From contig JBKECO010000063.1 in NCBI GenBank assembly GCA_047974745.1, positions 1 through 38,980 of the forward strand: a DNA stretch of 38,980 nt, read 5' to 3'. Position numbers and translations under genes: made by a program. The stretch comes from JBKECO01 sp047974745 (lineage in GTDB: Bacteria > Bacillota > Clostridia > Lachnospirales > Lachnospiraceae). Positions 33,307-38,980 of this stretch are shown one piece after another (within the stretch, counting starts at the first letter, position 1; each line of letters starts with the position of its first letter). The notes under the pieces are model-generated. The model had not been told where the DNA came from and ran no database searches. It saw only the letters and a program-made list of their open reading frames with translations.

Positions 33307-33396
33307 CAATCATAACTATGAAGCTATGGAATGGCTATGCGCAAAGCACATTCTAAGTATGGATCATTGGATTTATTACAACTGTGGGAGAGATAT

Positions 33397-34104
33397 ATGA
33401 GGTTAGCAGTTATTGATGATGAAAAGACAGCGACTGATCTTTTAAAATCCTATCTTATGCAATTTGAAAATGAGAATCACATTGAGATTCAGACATTTGT
33501 TTTTCATCATCCAAATGAGTTTTTGTCAAGCTATCAGCAGCCATATGATATTGTAATACTAGATATTGATATGCCAGGACTAAACGGAATCGATACTGCA
33601 AAAGAAATACGGAGAGTCGATACGGATGTTACATTGATTTTCATTACAAATATGGCACAATATGCATTGAGGGGTTATGAAGTACAAGCGCTTGACTATA
33701 TATTAAAACCAATCTCCTATTCAGAATTCAGCATGAAATTTAAAAAAGCTTTGCGATATACAGATCTGAATATGCATCAAAAAATAACGATTTTAACAAC
33801 GAATGGAATAGTGTATATTCGAGTATCTGATGTTTTATTTTTAGAAGTAATACGACACTATATTGTATATCACACAAAAAGTGAGAACTATACCGCACGT
33901 GGTGTGCTTAGGGATGCTGAAAAATCATTACATCAATTTTGCTTTGCACGAATCAATCACAGTTTTCTAGTAAATTTAAAATATGTAGAGTCGATATCAG
34001 GGAATACAATCACAATTGCTGGTGTAAAGCTTCAAATTAGTCGGAATAAGAAAGGTAAGTTTTTGTCTATATTTGCAAAATACATAGGAGGGTTGAGAAC
34101 ATGA
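33397..34104 (+). CDS. LytTR-type response regulator (AgrA/ComE-like)
   Basis: The 235-residue protein has a receiver domain (residues 1-120) with acidic pocket IDDEK, phospho-acceptor Asp56 in VILDIDMPG and the conserved Lys in YILKPI, followed by a LytTR DNA-binding domain (about 135-230; VSDVLFLEVIRHYIVYHT and ARINHSFLVNLKYV). The start at 33397 follows GTGGGAGAGA and gives a normal receiver beginning (RLAVIDDE); an ORF extension of 22 codons upstream has no ribosome binding site. It overlaps the kinase gene by four bases. LytTR regulators often control peptide-signalled or surface functions. Confidence 0.88.
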   Translation: MRLAVIDDEKTATDLLKSYLMQFENENHIEIQTFVFHHPNEFLSSYQQPYDIVILDIDMPGLNGIDTAKEIRRVDTDVTLIFITNMAQYALRGYEVQALDYILKPISYSEFSMKFKKALRYTDLNMHQKITILTTNGIVYIRVSDVLFLEVIRHYIVYHTKSENYTARGVLRDAEKSLHQFCFARINHSFLVNLKYVESISGNTITIAGVKLQISRNKKGKFLSIFAKYIGGLRT

Positions 34105-35513
34105 AATCTACACTTGGCCTGAGTATTTTTGAAGAACTCCGTTTTATATTAGAACTATTAATTGCGGAGCACCTATTTTCTCACTATTTTGCAAAAAGAA
34201 AACCACAATTCTTAAAGATATATATCATTGGGAATACGTTATTGATCTTACTTGCAATTTTCTATGTACCTATATTAGAAATAATTAAAAATTCAATAAA
34301 AAATCAGGATCTCAATAGAATGGTAACTCATATTTTTTCACCAGCATGGTATATTTTTTTGTTTCTCATTAGTTTGGTAATTATGAAAAAGGCACATCGG
34401 ATTACATATGCAGACTGCCTTTTTCTTGGAATCGCCAGCTATGCCACACAGCATATTGAGTATGTGGCGATAAATGAAGTTCTGGTTATGGGTTTCTTGC
34501 CTTCCATTGCTTTTAACTTAGAAATCTATTTTCTGGTTTGCGCAACGTCATTTTTTGTATTATATGTTATTTTTAAGAAAATATTTGCATTGCGATTGCA
34601 AGGATGTGCAGGGGAACTTTATCAGGACCACATACCTAGCATTTTATATTTTTTAGCAATATCAGTGATTATGATACTATCTTCTTTTATGTGCCAAAAT
34701 ATTTTTCGACATTCAGGAGCAGGCACCGTTAATTATCTGGGTGCAGCTACAGATTTCCTCAATTGCACGCTTATTCTATTGGTTCAGCTCAGTGTTATAC
34801 AAATCAGTACTTTAAATCGAGAAAAAGAGGTAGTAAGACAGCTCCTTTACGAAAGACAAAAACAGTATCAACTCTCAAAGGAAAATATTGATATAATTAG
34901 TCATAAGTGTCATGATTTAAAACATCAGATTCATTCCTTACGGCAAGCAAATGCGACCGAGCTTGAACAATATATTATTGAAGCTGAAGAATCCGTTATG
35001 TTTTATGACTCTGTTATCAAGACAAGTAATGAAGTGCTAAATACAATACTTTCAGAAAAGGCACTCTATTGTGAAAAACACAAGATCCGCCTTTCATGTA
35101 TCATAGACGCTGATTTTTTGGATTTCATAAGTACAATGGATATATATTCGCTTTTAGGTAATGCACTTGATAATGCCATAGAATGTGTGAGTAAATACAA
35201 GGATCATAATAAACGGATCATAAGTTTGACAATTTCTGTAAGATCAAGTATTTTATGCATTCAAACAAATAATTTTTTTGAAGGGGAAATAGTTTTTTCG
35301 GATGGGATGCCTAGAACGACTAAGACAAGCAATAGTGCTTATCATGGATTTGGAGTGAAGAGCATGAAACATATAGCTGAAAAATATGGTGGGACACTGA
35401 CGACTAATCTTGCCAATGAAACATTTTTGCTTCAAATTATTATTCCGATACCAGCAGAATTTTTGAGATTAATGCAGCTGGAAAACAAGAAAAGTCAAGG
35501 TGAACCAAACTAG
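34101..35513 (+). CDS. GHKL sensor histidine kinase (AgrC-like)
   Basis: The 470-residue kinase has about six membrane helices in residues 1-235, a coiled linker, a phospho-acceptor His271 in KCHDLKHQI, and a GHKL ATPase domain with the N box GNALDNAIECV near residues 352-362 and the G box YHGFGVKSM near 415. The layout is that of AgrC/ComD-type receptors for small peptides, although no AgrD/AgrB-like genes are visible around it. Coupled by ATGA overlap to the response regulator. The signal is unknown. Confidence 0.88.
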   Translation: MKSTLGLSIFEELRFILELLIAEHLFSHYFAKRKPQFLKIYIIGNTLLILLAIFYVPILEIIKNSIKNQDLNRMVTHIFSPAWYIFLFLISLVIMKKAHRITYADCLFLGIASYATQHIEYVAINEVLVMGFLPSIAFNLEIYFLVCATSFFVLYVIFKKIFALRLQGCAGELYQDHIPSILYFLAISVIMILSSFMCQNIFRHSGAGTVNYLGAATDFLNCTLILLVQLSVIQISTLNREKEVVRQLLYERQKQYQLSKENIDIISHKCHDLKHQIHSLRQANATELEQYIIEAEESVMFYDSVIKTSNEVLNTILSEKALYCEKHKIRLSCIIDADFLDFISTMDIYSLLGNALDNAIECVSKYKDHNKRIISLTISVRSSILCIQTNNFFEGEIVFSDGMPRTTKTSNSAYHGFGVKSMKHIAEKYGGTLTTNLANETFLLQIIIPIPAEFLRLMQLENKKSQGEPN

Positions 35514-35561
35514 AAAATTAATGAATGTTACATTGCTGTAACTGTAAGGAAAATAAAGTAT

Positions 35562-36497
35562 ATGATAAAAAATGAGAAATTCAATAGACTTCTTCCTCAA
35601 GACAATTTAAGTAAAAAGTTTGACCCACAGACACTGAGTTATCGTAAACCATATCGCTGGGATCTGCTGATTACCTTTTTATCGATGAGAGCAATTCCCG
35701 GTGTCGAAAAAGTTCAAGATAATCAATACTATAGAAATGTTCAACTGGTGACAGATCAAAACATACATACTTGGGGATGGATCCATGTTAGAAACAATGA
35801 AGAAATGAGCAGGCTTGAAATTGATATATCTGACTCGCTACAGACACATCTACCTCTCATTCTCGCAAAAATCAGCAATTTGTTCGATCTTGACTGTGAT
35901 CCTGAAAAAATAACAAATGATCTTATCTGCATGAAGGAGATCGAAGAGGATCTGTTCGTTCCCGGAATTCGGATTCCTGGTTGTTTTGATCCATTTGAGA
36001 TGAGTGTACGAGCGATTTTGGGACAACAGATTTCGGTCAAGGCAGCCACGACTCTTTCGGGCAGAATGGCAGCAACCTTCGGAATGCATTATGACTCTGG
36101 GATAGAAGGACTGACCACAACCTTTCCTTCGGCAGAGGACATCTTGCTGTTGGAGGGCTCAATTGAAGATCATTTGGGCTCAATTGGAATCATTGCAGCA
36201 AGAGCAAGGACGATCAGAGCACTGGCCACAGTAATTACCGAAGACAAAATTGAGTTTGAATCCACTGAGGAGCCAGAAAAGGAAATAGAAAAACTAATCG
36301 AACTGCCCGGAATTGGACCGTGGACGGCGAATTACATTGCCATGAGAGCGCTTCAATGGACGGATGGATTTCCGGCCTCGGATCTTGGGATAAAAAGGGT
36401 ATTGGAGCCTAGAACTGTGAAAGAAATTCTGGCACTTGCAGAACAATGGAGACCATGGAGAGCATATGCCGCCATGAGTATCTGGAACAAATATTAA
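35562..36497 (+). CDS. alkA: DNA-3-methyladenine glycosylase II, AlkA family
   Basis: The 311-residue enzyme removes alkylated bases from DNA. It has the AlkA N-terminal domain (RKPYRWDLLITFLSMRAIPGVE at 29 onward, in pieces RWDLLITFLSMRAIPG) and a HhH-GPD domain with FEMSVRAILGQQISVKAA near residue 150, LPGIGPWTANYIAMRAL near 250 and the catalytic Asp in FPASDLGIKR. No Ada zinc or HTH domain is attached, unlike many AlkA fusions. AAGGA precedes the ATG. It is followed after ten bases by the O6-methylguanine methyltransferase gene, giving an alkylation-repair pair. Confidence 0.92.
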   Translation: MIKNEKFNRLLPQDNLSKKFDPQTLSYRKPYRWDLLITFLSMRAIPGVEKVQDNQYYRNVQLVTDQNIHTWGWIHVRNNEEMSRLEIDISDSLQTHLPLILAKISNLFDLDCDPEKITNDLICMKEIEEDLFVPGIRIPGCFDPFEMSVRAILGQQISVKAATTLSGRMAATFGMHYDSGIEGLTTTFPSAEDILLLEGSIEDHLGSIGIIAARARTIRALATVITEDKIEFESTEEPEKEIEKLIELPGIGPWTANYIAMRALQWTDGFPASDLGIKRVLEPRTVKEILALAEQWRPWRAYAAMSIWNKY

Positions 36498-36507
36498 GGA
36501 GAATTCG

Positions 36508-37083
36508 ATGTATTTTGCGCAAAGATATGCTTCTCCACTTGGAGAAATGGTTATGGCCGGAGATGGAGATACTCTTTCTGGATTATGGTTCTACGAACAA
36601 AAATATTATCTTGGCACATTGCCGGAAGAGCCGGTAGAAAAGGCTGGAATTTCTGTTTTTCAAAAGACATGCGAATGGCTGGACTGTTATTTTTCCCGTC
36701 AGAATCCTGATGCTATTGAGCTTGCGCTAGCTCCTATCGGAGGAGAGTTCCGACAGGAAGTATGGAAGATATTACTGGCTATTCCATATGGGCAGGTCAC
36801 CACATATGGTGCGATCGCCAAAGAAATTGCAGCAAAAAAGGGAATAGAGCGCATGTCAGCACAGGCAGTAGGCGGTGCGGTCGGACATAACCCTGTCAGT
36901 ATCATTATTCCTTGTCACAGAGTGATCGGATCGGATGGGTCTCTGACTGGATATGCGAGTGGGCTTGATGTGAAAATCAAGCTTTTGGAACTGGAAGGGC
37001 ATGATATATCGGCAATGTGGAACAGAGAAGCAAATTCAGATCAAAGGTTTTCAAATAAGGTAATAAATCCACTTGAATTTTGA
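36508..37083 (+). CDS. ogt: Methylated-DNA-[protein]-cysteine S-methyltransferase
   Basis: The 191-residue protein carries the suicide active site IPCHRVIG with Cys136, the Asn/Arg region QAVGGAVGHNPVSI before it, and LTGYASGLDVK after it. GQVTTYGAIAK (about 95-105) is the helix-turn-helix that flips the base. It transfers methyl or alkyl groups from O6-guanine to itself. The C-terminus carries about 20 extra residues (from AMWNREANSD) of no known role. AAGGAG precedes the ATG in the short gap after alkA. No ada gene is linked, so induction would need another regulator. Confidence 0.92.
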   Translation: MYFAQRYASPLGEMVMAGDGDTLSGLWFYEQKYYLGTLPEEPVEKAGISVFQKTCEWLDCYFSRQNPDAIELALAPIGGEFRQEVWKILLAIPYGQVTTYGAIAKEIAAKKGIERMSAQAVGGAVGHNPVSIIIPCHRVIGSDGSLTGYASGLDVKIKLLELEGHDISAMWNREANSDQRFSNKVINPLEF

Positions 37084-37100
37084 ATAGAGAGTAGTATAAT
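37073..37100 (+). promoter_or_regulatory. Promoter of the glutathione peroxidase-like gene
   Basis: TTGAAT at 37073-37078 and TATAAT at 37095-37100 with a 16-bp spacer lie 47 bases before the gene start; the -35 box overlaps the end of the methyltransferase gene. An A/T-rich leader with AAAGGAGA follows. Confidence 0.65.
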
Positions 37101-37147
37101 CCGAGTATAGGACGCAATATTAATCAAAGAGCAAAGGAGATTCGATT

Positions 37148-37681
37148 ATGAATATTTATGATTTTACAGTTAAAGATAATAAAGGAAATGAAGTTTCTCT
37201 AGAACAATATAAAGGGAAGGTTCTTCTCGTTGTGAACACAGCAACAAAGTGTGGACTGACTCCACAGTATGAGGCTCTGCAAAGTCTGTACAGCAAATAT
37301 GAAGATAAAGGATTTTATATTCTGGATTTTCCGTGCAATCAGTTCAAAGAGCAGGCACCGGGCAGTGACGAAGAAATCACCGAGTTCTGCACGCTGAATT
37401 ATGGAACTACGTTCCCTCGCTTTTCAAAGATCGATGTGAATGGACCAGATGCAGCACCGTTGTATGTATGGCTGAAGGAGCAGGCACCGGAGGATATTAG
37501 TAATGAAGCATCAAAAGCCTTTGAAGAGAAAGTAAAAGCGCTGACACCAGATAACGGACCAAACGATATCAAGTGGAACTTTGGTAAATTTTTAATCGAC
37601 AAAGAAGGAAATGTGGCTGCCAGATTTTCGCCGGCTATTACCCCTGAATCACTGGAAAGTGAGATCGAAGCATTACTCTAG
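37148..37681 (+). CDS. Glutathione peroxidase-family thiol peroxidase
   Basis: The 177-residue protein has the family's peroxidatic site with Cys35 (not selenocysteine) in NTATKCGLTPQY, the FPCNQF block with Gln near residue 76, and the Trp of IKWNFGKFLID near 142. It reduces hydrogen peroxide or lipid peroxides; cysteine forms in bacteria lacking glutathione commonly take electrons from thioredoxin. AAAGGAGA precedes the ATG. The gene stands alone between its own promoter and terminator. Confidence 0.92.
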   Translation: MNIYDFTVKDNKGNEVSLEQYKGKVLLVVNTATKCGLTPQYEALQSLYSKYEDKGFYILDFPCNQFKEQAPGSDEEITEFCTLNYGTTFPRFSKIDVNGPDAAPLYVWLKEQAPEDISNEASKAFEEKVKALTPDNGPNDIKWNFGKFLIDKEGNVAARFSPAITPESLESEIEALL

Positions 37682-37738
37682 TTCGTTTGATTTAGCTGAA
37701 TGTCTTTAAATCGATAACATTTCATACAGATTTTTAAT

Positions 37739-37780
37739 AAGCTGCATCTGTTCTTGTGTAACAGGGCAGCTTTTTTTATT
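37739..37780 (+). terminator. Rho-independent terminator of the peroxidase gene
   Basis: AAGCTGC (37739-37745) pairs with GCAGCTT (37766-37772), with an inner CTGTT/AACAG pairing, and the stem runs into TTTTTTTATT. Confidence 0.85.
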
Positions 37781-37886
37781 GTAAGTGAAAAAATTACCAA
37801 AATTCAATAACTTTTCTAAAATAATATGGCAGTCATGTACTATACTATGAACAGGATAGCAAGGAATTAGTCAGAAGGTGAGGAAT

Positions 37887-38723
37887 ATGCAAAAATATCA
37901 GCGAGAATTTGTGGGGGAATTTATAGGTACATTTCTTTTGGTACTGTTTGGCTGTGGCAGCGTGGCTGTGTCGATTCTTTTTGAAGCATATCAAGGCATT
38001 TTGCAGATTGGCCTTGCATGGGGTATTGGCGTAAGTCTTGCAATTTATGCCACAAGGCACCTGTCCTGTGCACATTTGAACCCGGCTGTAACGATTGCCA
38101 TGGCAGTCAACAAAAGGATGCTGCCAAAAAAAGTACCGGTTTACCTTTTGGCTCAGTTTCTGGGAGCATTTGCGGCTGGACTAGGTGTGTATGGACTGTT
38201 CGCTGAAAGTATTCGAAATTTTGAAGTAGTACAAGGAATTGTACGGGGGAGTAATGAATCATCCATGATTGCAAAAATGTTCGGAGAATATTACATAAGT
38301 TCAGAGGCTGCGATACAATTATCCATGCCGCAGGCAATGGTAGCAGAGGGAGTCGGAACCTTCCTTCTTGTCTTTATGATCTTTAGTCTGACGGAAGGGT
38401 GTAATCTGGGCAGACCGGATAATGCCCTGACTCCGATCTTTATTGGACTTTCTGTCACATCTGTCATATGCCTGATTGCACCTTTGACGCAAGCAGGTCT
38501 AAATCCTGCTCGAGATTTTGGTCCCCGAATGGTTGCATGGATCTTTGGATGGCGACAGGCAGCATTTCCGGACAAGACAGGTGGGTTCTTCTTTGTATAT
38601 ATGCTTTCACCTGTAATCGGAGCCATCGTTGCAGGAGCATTTTTTACAAAGGTAGTGCAGAAACTGATGCAGAATAAAAAGGAACAGTCCTGTGCCCAGG
38701 GAGCGGCTGGATGCGACTCATAG
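37887..38723 (+). CDS. Aquaglyceroporin (MIP family, GlpF-like)
   Basis: The 278-residue channel has six membrane helices and both half-helix NPA motifs: HLNPAVTIAM (about residues 58-67) and GLNPARDFGPR (about 201-211). The Asp-Arg after the second NPA (NPARD) is typical of glycerol-conducting members, so glycerol or other small polyols are likelier than water alone. Compared with short aquaporins it has the extended loop between helices 3 and 4. ATG at 37887 follows AAGGTGAGG; a GTG three codons earlier is less likely. No glycerol kinase gene adjoins it here. Confidence 0.92.
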   Translation: MQKYQREFVGEFIGTFLLVLFGCGSVAVSILFEAYQGILQIGLAWGIGVSLAIYATRHLSCAHLNPAVTIAMAVNKRMLPKKVPVYLLAQFLGAFAAGLGVYGLFAESIRNFEVVQGIVRGSNESSMIAKMFGEYYISSEAAIQLSMPQAMVAEGVGTFLLVFMIFSLTEGCNLGRPDNALTPIFIGLSVTSVICLIAPLTQAGLNPARDFGPRMVAWIFGWRQAAFPDKTGGFFFVYMLSPVIGAIVAGAFFTKVVQKLMQNKKEQSCAQGAAGCDS

Positions 38724-38865
38724 GCATGCAAGAGACCAGCTATGAAAAGTCAATCCTAAATTAGCAAAAAATTTCTTTTCTCAATCGGTGGTAAAAAAGG
38801 GTAACTTTAAGAAAGCTCCCGTAGGGTGCATTTTCAAAATCTATCGATGTTGGTATACAGGCCTC

Positions 38866-38980
38866 TTAATCGAGGTTGAATTCTATTTCGTCAGTGAGCA
38901 TCTTCCAGATAATCCTGACAAGCTTGCCGGCACAGTGCCCGAGAGCATTATAGTGTGTACGGCCTTCCGCCATCTTGGCA
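38866..38980 (-). mobile_element. C-terminus of an IS110-family transposase (cut by window edge)
   Basis: Reading the minus strand from the right edge, 38 codons end at a TAA at 38866-38868 and include AEGRTHYNALGHCAGKLVRI followed by IWKMLTDEIEFNLD. 'H+.ALGH.A.KL+R+I+.ML' is the characteristic ending of IS110/IS116/IS902 transposases. Nothing in the visible part is broken, so the element may be intact beyond the edge. Confidence 0.7.

Noticed and set aside
35527..35542. Small inverted repeat GTTACA/TGTAAC upstream of alkA
   Set aside because: Six-base arms with a four-base loop and no promoter context; too weak to call an operator or terminator.
38291..38731. 146-codon frame antisense to the aquaporin gene
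   Set aside because: Composition follows from the coding strand of the channel; no independent evidence.
1..38980. CRISPR arrays, tRNA or rRNA genes, phage structural genes
   Set aside because: No regularly spaced repeats, tRNA-like CCA-ended cloverleafs, rRNA-conserved stretches or phage modules were noticed on reading either strand; a dedicated RNA search would be needed to exclude small RNAs.

Overview
The window looks like chromosome from a low-GC, Gram-positive gut-type anaerobe, most likely a Lachnospiraceae-like Clostridia member. The grounds are AT-rich codon use, strong GGAGG-type ribosome binding sites, a lipoprotein-anchored ABC binding protein, AgrA/AgrC-style LytTR and GHKL proteins, several host- or plant-glycan hydrolases, and IS66 and IS110 debris at the two edges. 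No rRNA, tRNA or CRISPR array was seen. The genus cannot be fixed from sequence reading alone.

Layout. 1-830: decayed DNA with a frameshifted IS66 transposase remnant. 836-1422: a Phd/YefM-RelE/ParE toxin-antitoxin pair behind a promoter built into a long palindrome. 1572-2894: GH29 alpha-L-fucosidase. 2895-3130: remnant resembling a putative immunity protein. 7271-3150 (minus strand): AraC regulator, metallo-beta-lactamase-fold hydrolase and HelD-like helicase. 7388-10263: divergent GH20 hexosaminidase and GPH sugar symporter. 11400-10390 (minus): LacI-type regulator. 11780-20820: a nine-kilobase operon with a peptide-type ABC transporter, a CocE/S15-type hydrolase, an AtuA-like (DUF1446) protein and a separate small AtuA C-terminal-type protein; its promoter is bracketed by two identical LacI-type operator palindromes. 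21191-23117: single genes (DUF1801, an orphan prepilin, a zincin-like metallopeptidase, a NimA-like flavoprotein). 27829-23138 (minus): a five-gene cluster of circularly permuted ATP-grasp, alpha-E, transglutaminase-like and two AstE/AspA-like proteins, one of which has lost its zinc ligands. 27969-30262: divergent OpuC-type compatible-solute ABC transporter with a permease-binding protein fusion. 30381-35513: a permuted, doubly membrane-anchored GH3 enzyme followed by a LytTR/GHKL two-component pair. 35562-38723: alkA-ogt alkylation repair pair, glutathione peroxidase-like gene and an aquaglyceroporin. 38866-38980: the C-terminus of an IS110-family transposase running off the edge.

How the parts fit. 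The fucosidase, hexosaminidase, symporter and GH3 enzyme point to scavenging of host or plant glycans. The LacI-linked operon reads as a self-contained route that imports a peptide-like or amide/ester substrate, hydrolyses it in the cytoplasm and passes a product to an AtuA-type protein of unknown chemistry. The ATP-grasp cluster reads as a peptide or amide synthesis/removal system: ligase, helical partner, thiol-type protease or transferase, deacylase and a deacylase-derived pseudoenzyme. These last two are the best candidates for undescribed systems.
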